64,000 nt of DNA, from positions 558,001 through 622,000 of the forward strand of contig NZ_CP109479.1 in assembly GCF_036227485.1 (NCBI RefSeq), read 5' to 3'. Under the pieces are notes generated by a model. That model was given only the letters and a program-made list of their open reading frames with translations. It was not told where the DNA came from and made no database searches. This DNA is from Streptomyces sp. NBC_01451 (lineage in GTDB: Bacteria; Actinomycetota; Actinomycetes; Streptomycetales; Streptomycetaceae). Positions 32,638-40,551 of this stretch are shown here, one piece after another. The translations under genes were made by a program, and so were the position numbers. Positions within the stretch are counted from its first letter, which is position 1, and each line of letters opens with the position of its first letter.

Positions 32638-34286
32638 GTGTAATCATGACCGTGGACGACGACCCCGGGGTGTCCCGGGCCGTCGCCCGTGACCTGCGGC
32701 GGCGCTACGGCGAGTCGTACCGCATCGTGCGCGCGGAGTCCGGGGAGTCCGCGCTGGACGCGCTGCGGGAGCTGAAGCTGCGGGGTGATCTGGTGGCGGT
32801 GATCCTGGCCGACTACCGGATGCCGCAGATGAACGGCATCGAGTTCCTCGAACAGGCCCTGGACGTCTATCCGGGCGCGCGGCGCGTGCTGCTCACCGCG
32901 TACGCGGACACCAACGCGGCGATCGACGCGATCAACGTCGTCGACCTCGACCACTATCTGCTCAAGCCCTGGGATCCGCCCGAGGAGAAGCTCTATCCCG
33001 TCATCGACGATCTCCTGGAGGCCTGGCGGTGCAGTGACTTCAGGCCGGTGCCGAGCACCAAGGTGGTCGGGCACCGGTGGTCGGCCCGCTCGTCGGACGT
33101 ACGGGAGTTCCTGGCCCGCAACCAGGTGCCGTACCGCTGGTACTCCACCGAGGAGCCCGAGGGGCAGCGGCTGCTCGCGGCCTGCGGTCAGGACGGGCAG
33201 CGGCTGCCGGTGGTGATCACGGCGGACGGTACGGCGCTCGTCGAGCCGGAGGTGCCGGAGCTGGCCGCTCAGGTGGGGCTGGCGACGACGCCCACGGCCG
33301 ACTTCTACGACCTCGTCGTCATCGGCGGCGGGCCCGCCGGACTGGGCGCCGCCGTGTACGGGGCCTCGGAGGGCCTGCGGACGGTGCTGGTGGAACGGTC
33401 GGCGACCGGCGGGCAGGCCGGGCAGAGTTCGCGGATCGAGAACTACCTGGGCTTCCCGGACGGGGTGTCCGGCGCCCAGCTCACCGACCGGGCGCGGCGC
33501 CAGGCCACGAAGTTCGGCGCCGAGATCCTCTCCGCGCGCGAGGTGACCGGCCTTGAGGTGAGCGGCTCGGCGCGGCTCGTGCGGTTCTCGGACGGGTCGG
33601 CGATCGCCGCGCACAGCGTGATCCTGGCGACCGGTGTGTCGTACCGGCAGTTGGAGGCTCCGGGGGCCGTCGAGCTGTCGGGCTGCGGGGTGTTCTACGG
33701 ATCCGCGCTGACCGAGGCAGCCGGCTGCCAGGGCCACGACGTGTACATCGTCGGCGGCGCCAACTCGGCCGGGCAGGCGGCGATGTACCTGTCCAGGGGC
33801 GCCAAGTCGGTCACGCTGCTGGTGCGCGGCGCGGATCTCACCGCGTCGATGTCGCACTATCTGATCCAGCAGATCGCCGAGTCGCCGAACATCTCGGTGC
33901 GGGCCGGCACGGTCGTCGAGGCCGCGCACGGCGGCGACCACCTGGAGCAGCTGACGTTGCGCGACACGGCGAGCGGGGAGACCGAACTGGTCGACGCGCA
34001 GTGGCTGTTCGTGTTCATCGGCGCGGCCCCGCTGACCGACTGGCTGGACGGCACGGTGCTGCGGGACGAGCGCGGGTTCATCCTCGCCGGGCCCGATCTG
34101 ACCGCCGACGGGCGGCCACCGGCGGACTGGGAGCTGGACCGGCCGCCTTACCACCTGGAGACCAACATCCCCGGCGTGTTCGTCGCCGGGGACGCGCGCG
34201 CGGAGTCCGCCAAGCGGGTCGCGTCCGCCGTCGGAGAGGGAGCCATGGCCGTGATGCTCGTACACCGGTATCTGGAGCAGTCGTGA
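32613..34286 (+). CDS. Receiver domain fused to thioredoxin-reductase-like flavoprotein
   Basis: A 557-residue fusion. Residues 1-125 are a CheY-like receiver: the acidic pocket is in TVDDDPG, the phospho-acceptor is D67 in LADYRMPQMNG, and the conserved Lys is in YLLKPW (about 118). A linker with a thioredoxin-like strand (LPVVITADGTALVEPEVPEL) follows. Residues 230-555 are a TrxR-type domain with the FAD motif VIGGGPAGLGAAVYGASEGL, an NAD(P) motif VYIVGGANSAGQAA and the C-terminal GVFVAGDARAESAKRVASAV. The redox CxxC of thioredoxin reductase is missing: the site reads SGCGVFYGS. Either ATG 32613 or ATG 32646 (with AGGTG upstream) could be used. It overlaps the kinase gene by 4 nt. The native 5' end is apparently at 30111. 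Confidence 0.9.
   Translation: MAPERSTVGVIMTVDDDPGVSRAVARDLRRRYGESYRIVRAESGESALDALRELKLRGDLVAVILADYRMPQMNGIEFLEQALDVYPGARRVLLTAYADTNAAIDAINVVDLDHYLLKPWDPPEEKLYPVIDDLLEAWRCSDFRPVPSTKVVGHRWSARSSDVREFLARNQVPYRWYSTEEPEGQRLLAACGQDGQRLPVVITADGTALVEPEVPELAAQVGLATTPTADFYDLVVIGGGPAGLGAAVYGASEGLRTVLVERSATGGQAGQSSRIENYLGFPDGVSGAQLTDRARRQATKFGAEILSAREVTGLEVSGSARLVRFSDGSAIAAHSVILATGVSYRQLEAPGAVELSGCGVFYGSALTEAAGCQGHDVYIVGGANSAGQAAMYLSRGAKSVTLLVRGADLTASMSHYLIQQIAESPNISVRAGTVVEAAHGGDHLEQLTLRDTASGETELVDAQWLFVFIGAAPLTDWLDGTVLRDERGFILAGPDLTADGRPPADWELDRPPYHLETNIPGVFVAGDARAESAKRVASAVGEGAMAVMLVHRYLEQS
32643..32655. repeat. Right 13-bp direct repeat bounding the 2.5-kb insertion
   Basis: ATCATGACCGTGG, identical to 30144-30156, at codons 11-15 of the receiver-TrxR gene. 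See the left copy for interpretation. Confidence 0.6.
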
Positions 34287-35770
34287 GCGGCCGGCTGATG
34301 CCGTGCAGCCCCGCGGAGATCGGGTCGCTGTTCCTGTTCGAGAAGCTGACCGCCGAGCAGCTCGGCAGACTGTGCTGCGAGGGAAGGGTCGAACTGTTCG
34401 ACCCGGGGCCGGTGTTCGCCGAGGGTGACCCGGCCACCTGCTTCTACGTGATGATCGAGGGCACGCTCGTCATGTCGCGCCGGGTGGGCGGCGACGACGT
34501 CGAGGTGAACCGCACGTCCCAGCCCGGGGTGTACACGGGAGCGATGCAGGCGTACCTCAAGGAAGGGACGCCGCAGAAGTACAAGAGCTCGATGCGTGTC
34601 ACCGAGCCGACGCGGTTCTTCGTGCTGCCCAGCGGGACGTTCGCGGCCATCATGCAGGAGTGGTTCCCGATGGCGGTCCACCTCCTGGAAGGGCTGTTCT
34701 TCGGTACACAGACCGCGCAGCGGGCCATCGGGCAGCGCGAACGGCTGCTCGCGCTGGGCTCGTTGTCCGCCGGGCTGACGCATGAGCTCAACAACCCGGC
34801 CGCCGCAGCGGTACGGGCCACGTCGTCGTTGCGCGACCGGGTGGCCCATATGCGGCAGAAGCTCGGGATCATCGCCTCGGGCCCCTACCACCGCGACGCC
34901 CTGAAGTCGCTGGTCGACATCCAGGAGCGCACGGCCGAGCGGGTCGCCAAGGCGCAGTCGCTGAGCCCGCTGGAAGCGTCCGACCGGGAGGACGAGGTCG
35001 CCGACTGGCTCGACGACCACGGCATCCAGGGCGGCTGGCAGATCGCGCCGACCTTCGTGCAGGGCGGCCTCGACGTCGACTGGCTGGAGCAGGTCGCGGC
35101 GGCCGTCGACGAGGAGATCCTCCAGGCTGCCATCGGATGGCTCAACTACACGGTCGAGACCGAGCTGCTGATGTCCGAGATCGAGGACTCCACCACACGC
35201 ATCTCCCACCTCGTCGACGCGGCCAAGCAGTACTCGCAGCTGGACCGCGCCCCCTACCAGGTCGCCGACGTGCACGAACTCCTCGACAGCACGCTGCTGA
35301 TGCTGTCGGGGAAGATGGGTTCGCGCGTCAGGGTCGTGAAGGACTACGACGGTTCACTGCCGAGGATCCCGGCCTACCCCGCCGAGCTCAACCAGGTGTG
35401 GACCAACCTGATCGACAACGCGGTCTCCGCCATCAACAGCTCGGGCGGGGAAGGCACGTTGACCGTACGGACGGCGGCGGTGCACGACCGGCTCCTGGTG
35501 GAGTTCCGCGACACGGGCCCGGGTGTGCCCGCGGAGATCAAGGGCCGGATCTTCGACCCGTTCTTCACCACCAAGCCGGTGGGCGAGGGCACGGGGCTGG
35601 GGCTCGACATCTCCTGGCGGATCGTCGTCAACAAGCACCACGGTGATCTGAAGGTGGAGTCCGTGCCCGGCGACACCCGCTTCCAGGTGCTGCTCCCCCT
35701 CACCGCCGCCGACCCCGATACCGCCCCCGACCCGGCCGAGGCATCCGACCCGGCCCAGGAGCCGTCATGA
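34283..35770 (+). CDS. Sensor histidine kinase with N-terminal cyclic-nucleotide-binding domain
   Basis: A 495-residue cytoplasmic kinase. Residues 10-130 form a cNMP-binding fold (FDPGPVFAEGDPATCFYVMI, PGVYTGAMQAYL). The H-box is LSAGLTHELNNPAAAA (His about 168). The ATPase has N-box LIDNAVSAI (about 375), G1 FRDTGPGVP (about 409), F-box FDPFFTTK and G2 GEGTGLGLDISW (about 434). There are no membrane segments. The GTG start overlaps the stop of the receiver-TrxR gene, so the pair is translationally coupled and very likely a cognate two-component system. The C-terminus is an acidic proline-rich tail. Confidence 0.92.
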   Translation: MSGRLMPCSPAEIGSLFLFEKLTAEQLGRLCCEGRVELFDPGPVFAEGDPATCFYVMIEGTLVMSRRVGGDDVEVNRTSQPGVYTGAMQAYLKEGTPQKYKSSMRVTEPTRFFVLPSGTFAAIMQEWFPMAVHLLEGLFFGTQTAQRAIGQRERLLALGSLSAGLTHELNNPAAAAVRATSSLRDRVAHMRQKLGIIASGPYHRDALKSLVDIQERTAERVAKAQSLSPLEASDREDEVADWLDDHGIQGGWQIAPTFVQGGLDVDWLEQVAAAVDEEILQAAIGWLNYTVETELLMSEIEDSTTRISHLVDAAKQYSQLDRAPYQVADVHELLDSTLLMLSGKMGSRVRVVKDYDGSLPRIPAYPAELNQVWTNLIDNAVSAINSSGGEGTLTVRTAAVHDRLLVEFRDTGPGVPAEIKGRIFDPFFTTKPVGEGTGLGLDISWRIVVNKHHGDLKVESVPGDTRFQVLLPLTAADPDTAPDPAEASDPAQEPS

Positions 35771-36117
35771 CCAAGGACACCGGAATCGACCCCAGCGTCC
35801 CGCCCAGCGGTGCCGGATGCGTCGAGTGCGACGCCGTCGGCGGCTGGTGGTTCCATCTGCGGCGCTGCGCGCAGTGCGGCCACATCGGCTGCTGCGACGA
35901 CTCGCCCGCCAAGCACGCCACCGGCCACTTCCGGGACACCGGTCATCCGGTGATCCGCAGTTACGAGCCGGGCGAGGCCTGGTTCTGGAACTTCGAGACG
36001 TCCGAACTGTTCGAGGACGGCCCGCCGCTCGCTCCCCCGTCCGCCCATCCGGCCGACCAGCCCGCCCCGGGACCCGCCGGACGCGTCCCGGCGAACTGGG
36101 CGCAGACGCTGCGCTGA
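35767..36117 (+). CDS. UBP-type zinc finger protein
   Basis: A 116-residue protein. The zinc-binding core runs from CVECDAVGGWWFHLRRCAQC through GHIGCCDDSPAKHATGHFRD and TGHPVIRSYEPGEAWFWNFE. This is the ZnF-UBP fold that in eukaryotes binds the free C-terminus of ubiquitin. Cys and His ligands appear complete. The ATG overlaps the kinase stop (ATGA), making it the third gene of the operon. Bacteria of this type have no ubiquitin, so the ligand is unknown; a Gly-Gly-like or other free C-terminus is a guess. Confidence 0.9.
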   Translation: MTKDTGIDPSVPPSGAGCVECDAVGGWWFHLRRCAQCGHIGCCDDSPAKHATGHFRDTGHPVIRSYEPGEAWFWNFETSELFEDGPPLAPPSAHPADQPAPGPAGRVPANWAQTLR

Positions 36118-36163
36118 GACCTGGCCGGCCCACGCTGTCAGTGGTGCGTGCCAGGATTGATGC

Positions 36164-39163
36164 GTGCCGCAGAACCTGTTCGACACCCCGCTCATCGGCC
36201 GCGACGACGAACTGACCCGTCTCTCGGCCGTACTGGATCGTGCCCGTGTCCGTGAGCCGCGTGCCGTGCTCATCGCCGGGGACGCGGGGGTGGGCAAGAC
36301 GCGGGTGCTGGCGGAGGCCGCCGGGCGGGCCGCGGACCAGGGGATGACCGTGCTGACGGGGCACTGTGTCGATCTCGGTGACGTCGGTCTGCCGTATATG
36401 CCGTTCACCGAGATCCTGGGGGTGCTGGCGGCCGACGGGCGGTTCGCGGAGGCGTTCACCGCCCATCCCGTGGTCGGGCGGCTGCTCGGTGGCGGCGCGG
36501 AGGACGGGGAGCGGGACGCCGGTGGGCGGCTGCGGCTGTTCGAGGGCATGGCCGGGCTGCTGGCCGCCGTCACCGAGGTCGCTCCACTGCTGCTCGTGCT
36601 GGAGGACCTGCACTGGGCCGACCAGTCCTCCCGGGATCTGCTGCGGTTCCTGCTCAGCCGGGGTGTGCTCCAGGGGCCCACGGGCGGTTCGCCCGGCCAC
36701 CGGCTCGCGGTGTTCGCGTCGTACCGCGCGGACGATCTGCATCGCCGCCATCCGCTGCGCCCGCTCCTCGCCGAGCTGGTGCGGCTGCCCGCCGTGGAGC
36801 GGCTGGAGCTGCGGCCGATGGCCGACGCCGAGGTGGCCCGGCTGGTGCGTGCCCTGGGGGCGGGGCCGCTGCCCGACGCGACCGTCCGCCGGATCGTCGA
36901 GCGTGCCGAGGGCAACGCGTTCTACGCGGAGGAGCTGCTCGCGGCCACCGACGCGGAGTCGGGCGGCGTGCCCAGCGGGCTCGCCGACGTTCTCCTCATC
37001 CGCTTCGAACAGCTCTCCGACACGGCCCAGCAGGTGCTGCGTACGGCCGCGGTCGCCGGACGGCGTGTCGAACACGAGCTGCTGAGCGACGCCGTCCGGC
37101 TGCCGGAGGACGAGCTGGAGTCGGCACTGCGCGAGGCGGTCGGCCGACAGCTCCTCGTCCCCGGTGAGGGCGACACGTACTCCTTCCGGCACGCGCTCGC
37201 CCGTGAGGCGGTCTACGCCGATCTGCTGCCGGGCGAGCGGTCGCGGCTGCACGGGGCGTTCGCGCGGCTCCTGACGGGGCGGGGCCGGCCCGCCGAGAGT
37301 GCGGCGGAGCGCGCCCACCACTACCGGGAGAGCCACGACCTGGCGGAGGCCCTGGCGGCATCGCTGGAGGCCGCCGATCACGCCCACCGCGTCGGCGCGC
37401 CCGCCGAGGAGCTGCGGCATCTGGAAGCCGTCCTCGACATCTGGCCCGCGGTCGAGGCGGCTGCCCGTCCCACGGGCGACGGCCTGGACACGGTGACGCT
37501 GATGCTGCGGGCGTCCGCCGCCGCGGCGCACGCCGGGGACTCGCACCGCGCGGTGTCGCTCACCAGGGCCGCGCTCGCCGGAGTCGGCCAGGACACGGAC
37601 ACCGAACTCGCGGCGCGTGTCCGCTACACGCTCGCCGACAACCTGATGAGCATCGACCATCTGTCGGCCGCGTTCGCGTACAGCAGCGAGGCGCTCGCCC
37701 TGATCCCGGCCGAGCCCCCGTCGCGGACCTGGGTGTGGGCGGCGGCCACCCATGTCATGGCGGCACGGCAGATGGGCGACAGCGACACCGCGCTGCGGGT
37801 AGCCCGGCAGGCCCTCTCCGTCGCCGAGGAGTTGCAGGCCACCGACGCGCAGGCCGACCTCATGATCTCCGTGGCCGCGCTCGAAGCAGGGGGCCGTCGC
37901 ACGCCGGAGGGCCGCGAGAAGCTCCGGGAGGCCCGCGAACTGGCCCGGCGGGCGGCCTGTTCGCCGGTGGAGATGCGGGCGCTGTTCAATCTCGCGATCG
38001 GCTGCTTCGAGTCCGGTCTGCTGGAGGAGAGCCTGCCGTGGCTGTCCGAGGGCCTGGACCGGGCCCGCCGCGCCGGTCTCCTCTCCTCGCCCTATCCCCT
38101 GGAGATGCGCTACCTCCAGTCCGTGGTGCTGTACACGCTCGGCCGTTGGGACGAGTGCGCCCTCGCGGCGGCGGCCGACACCGAGGTGCTTCCCGCAGCA
38201 GGCGGTTTCGTGGCGGGGCCCTCGCTGTACGTGGCACTGGCCCGCGGTGACCTGGGCGCCGCCGACCGCGCCCGGGCTCTCCTGGACGGCCCGTTCGACT
38301 GGATGGCCACGCTGGTCGCGGGCATCGTGCTCACGGACGCCGCCGCCCTCGCGGGGGACCCGGAGGCGGCCGTGGAGCGTGTGCACAGCACGGTGAAGGC
38401 GCTCACCGACGACGCCGGGTCGCTTCCGGAGGTCGCGGTCCGGCTCGCCGCCCTCGCCCTGGCCGCCGTCGCCGACACGGCCGTCCAGCTGCGCCGCTCC
38501 GGCGACGAGGCGGGGACACAACGCTGGACGGACACGGCGACGGAGCTGCTGGAGCTGGCCCGGTCCCGGGCGACGCACGGCCGCGACGGCGCCCCGCAGG
38601 GCCCGGAGGGTCTGGCCTGGCTGGCCCGCGCCGAGGCGGAGTGGGCACGCGCGACGGCCGGTCCCGAAACCGAGGCCTGGGAGCGGGCGGTCACGGCGTT
38701 CGGCTTCGGCGAGGTCTACGAACAGGCGCGCTGCAGAAGGCGGTTCGCAGAGGCACTGCTGGCGGACGACCGCCGTGAGGAGGCGGTCGCCCAGGCCCGC
38801 GCGGCCCGTGAGACGGCGGTACGTCTGGGTGCGGCGCCCCTGCTCCGCGAGGTGGACGCCCTGATCCGCCGCGGGCGTCTCACGGCACCGTCCGTCGCCG
38901 ATGATCCCGGGGCCGCCTCCACACCCCTCACCGCCCGCGAGCGGGACGTCCTGCGGCTGCTCGCCCTCGGCCGCAGCAATCGTCAGATCGGCGAGGAACT
39001 GTTCATCAGCGGCAAGACGGCCAGCGTGCACGTCTCCAACATCCTGGCGAAGGTGGGCGCGGCGAGCCGAGGGGAGGCGGTGGCGGTCGCCTACCGGGAG
39101 GGGCTGATCCCCTCGGCCTCGAAGACGTCGGCCACGGTGGAGCCGACACCGGACTCGCGCTGA
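36164..39163 (+). CDS. Large ATP-binding LuxR-family regulator (LAL)
   Basis: A 999-residue regulator. The N-terminal AAA ATPase has Walker A IAGDAGVGKTRVLAEAA (about residues 40-56) and Walker B LLLVLEDLHWAD (about 140-151). A long helical TPR-like middle follows. The C-terminal LuxR HTH is LTARERDVLRLLALGRSNRQ followed by IGEELFISGKTASVHVSNIL (about 925-985). Start GTG 36164 lies 46 nt after the zinc-finger gene. LAL proteins activate carbon or secondary metabolite genes; no target is evident, though the divergently oriented sugar genes are close. Confidence 0.93.
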   Translation: MPQNLFDTPLIGRDDELTRLSAVLDRARVREPRAVLIAGDAGVGKTRVLAEAAGRAADQGMTVLTGHCVDLGDVGLPYMPFTEILGVLAADGRFAEAFTAHPVVGRLLGGGAEDGERDAGGRLRLFEGMAGLLAAVTEVAPLLLVLEDLHWADQSSRDLLRFLLSRGVLQGPTGGSPGHRLAVFASYRADDLHRRHPLRPLLAELVRLPAVERLELRPMADAEVARLVRALGAGPLPDATVRRIVERAEGNAFYAEELLAATDAESGGVPSGLADVLLIRFEQLSDTAQQVLRTAAVAGRRVEHELLSDAVRLPEDELESALREAVGRQLLVPGEGDTYSFRHALAREAVYADLLPGERSRLHGAFARLLTGRGRPAESAAERAHHYRESHDLAEALAASLEAADHAHRVGAPAEELRHLEAVLDIWPAVEAAARPTGDGLDTVTLMLRASAAAAHAGDSHRAVSLTRAALAGVGQDTDTELAARVRYTLADNLMSIDHLSAAFAYSSEALALIPAEPPSRTWVWAAATHVMAARQMGDSDTALRVARQALSVAEELQATDAQADLMISVAALEAGGRRTPEGREKLREARELARRAACSPVEMRALFNLAIGCFESGLLEESLPWLSEGLDRARRAGLLSSPYPLEMRYLQSVVLYTLGRWDECALAAAADTEVLPAAGGFVAGPSLYVALARGDLGAADRARALLDGPFDWMATLVAGIVLTDAAALAGDPEAAVERVHSTVKALTDDAGSLPEVAVRLAALALAAVADTAVQLRRSGDEAGTQRWTDTATELLELARSRATHGRDGAPQGPEGLAWLARAEAEWARATAGPETEAWERAVTAFGFGEVYEQARCRRRFAEALLADDRREEAVAQARAARETAVRLGAAPLLREVDALIRRGRLTAPSVADDPGAASTPLTARERDVLRLLALGRSNRQIGEELFISGKTASVHVSNILAKVGAASRGEAVAVAYREGLIPSASKTSATVEPTPDSR

Positions 39164-39200
39164 CCGCCGGGTTCTGCCCCGGCCGGCCACTACTGACCGG

Positions 39201-40373
39201 CTACTGATCGGCTCTGACGAACGACCGGATCGCCGTCGCCGCCGCCCCGCGTGCCCATTCCTCGAAGGGCAGCGGCCGGGTCACCAGGTCGCAGCGGGCG
39301 GCGGAGCCGAAGGCGGTGGCGGTGAACGCGTCGCGGATCTGCCCGGCGAACAGCTCGTACGCGGCCAGCCCCTCCCCGGAGATGATCACGCGCTCGGGTC
39401 CGAGCAGATTGGCCAAGGTGGCGATGCCCCGCCCGATCGCCTCACCGGCCCGCGCGTACACCTCCCGCGCTCCGGGGTGGCCCGCGCGGGCCAGGGCGAC
39501 GGCCTCGGCGCTGTCGGTGACCGAGGTTCCCGTGGCCCGCCGGACCCGGGTGACGATCTCCGCGTCGCCCGCGAACGCCTGCAGGCAGCCGCGCTTGCCG
39601 CAGTGGCAGGGCGGCCCCGCCGGGTCGACGACGACGTGCCCGATCTCTCCGGCAACGCCGTGCGCCCCCGCGACCACACGCCCGTGGACCACCAGCCCGC
39701 AGCCGATGCCCGCGCCGACGGTCAGCACGGCGAAGTCGGACAGCCCCACCCCGGCGCCGAACCACTGCTCGGCGACGGTGAGCGCCCGCACGTCGTTGTC
39801 GAGCGTGACGGGCAGCCCCGTGGTCATGGCGGCGAGTTCGGCGAGCGGCACATCACGCCACCCCAGGAACGGCGAGTAGCGTACGGCTCCTCCGGCGCGG
39901 TCGACCTCTCCGGCGACGGCGATTCCGCAGCCCAGCACCGGCACCCCGAAGCCGTCCGCCTCGGTGAGCAGCTCCCCCACCAGCTCGGCCACGGAGGCCA
40001 GCACCGCCTTGGGGGCGCTGCCGGTCAGCGGTATGTCCCGGGCGACCCGGACGCGACAGCACAGGTCCGTGAGCACACCGAAGATCTCTCCGCCGGTGAT
40101 CTTGATGCCGATGAACAGCGCCCGGCCCCCGTCGACACGTACCAGGTTCGCGGGGCGCCCCAGGACAGGACGGGTCCCGACATCCGCGTCCTCGACCAGG
40201 TAGCCGGCGTCGAGCAGCGGGCGGACCGCCTTCGTGACGGCGGCGGCGGACAGCCCCGCCCGCCGGGCCGCGTCCACGCGGGTGAGGGGGCCGTGGGACA
40301 GGACCGTGGTGAAGATCTGCGAGGCGGCCGGCGTGCGGGCCGGAAACACCTCGGCACGGATGGTCGGGGGCAT
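39201..40373 (-). CDS. ROK-family transcriptional repressor (NagC/XylR type)
   Basis: A 390-residue protein with an N-terminal winged helix (VDAARRAGLSAAAVTKAVRP, about residues 25-45) and a ROK sugar-kinase-like domain. The zinc motif CHCGKRGCLQAF (about 275-286) and the nucleotide/sugar segments VLTVGAGIGCGLVV and GEIGHVVV are present. It lies head to head with the alpha-galactosidase gene and probably represses it until a galactoside-derived sugar binds. The ATG lies about 8 nt after a strong -10, giving an essentially leaderless mRNA. A longer open frame (to 40451) overlaps the promoter and is unlikely. Confidence 0.9.
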   Translation of the reverse strand: MPPTIRAEVFPARTPAASQIFTTVLSHGPLTRVDAARRAGLSAAAVTKAVRPLLDAGYLVEDADVGTRPVLGRPANLVRVDGGRALFIGIKITGGEIFGVLTDLCCRVRVARDIPLTGSAPKAVLASVAELVGELLTEADGFGVPVLGCGIAVAGEVDRAGGAVRYSPFLGWRDVPLAELAAMTTGLPVTLDNDVRALTVAEQWFGAGVGLSDFAVLTVGAGIGCGLVVHGRVVAGAHGVAGEIGHVVVDPAGPPCHCGKRGCLQAFAGDAEIVTRVRRATGTSVTDSAEAVALARAGHPGAREVYARAGEAIGRGIATLANLLGPERVIISGEGLAAYELFAGQIRDAFTATAFGSAARCDLVTRPLPFEEWARGAAATAIRSFVRADQ

Positions 40374-40380
40374 GGCCCGG

Positions 40381-40409
40381 AACCTAGATCGCTTATTTTC
40401 CCCTGTCAA
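40381..40409 (-). promoter_or_regulatory. Promoter of the ROK regulator gene
   Basis: On the minus strand TTGACA (40409-40404), 17 nt, then TAGGTT (40386-40381) is close to the vegetative consensus. Transcription would begin at about 40374, adjacent to the ATG at 40373, so the message is leaderless or nearly so. Confidence 0.65.
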
Positions 40410-40551
40410 TGAAAGAAGCACCGATGAGACGAACCACCTCCACAACGGCATCTAGACTTGCGAAACGCCGACACAGGCATCCCATTGACACATGATCCAT
40501 GGTTTCGCCCGGATTCCCCGGGCAACGCCAGTTGCACGAACGTGAGGCACC

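Noticed and set aside
35765..39190. 1141-codon minus-strand open frame
   Set aside because: Antisense to the LuxR-type regulator, which has clear Walker and HTH motifs.
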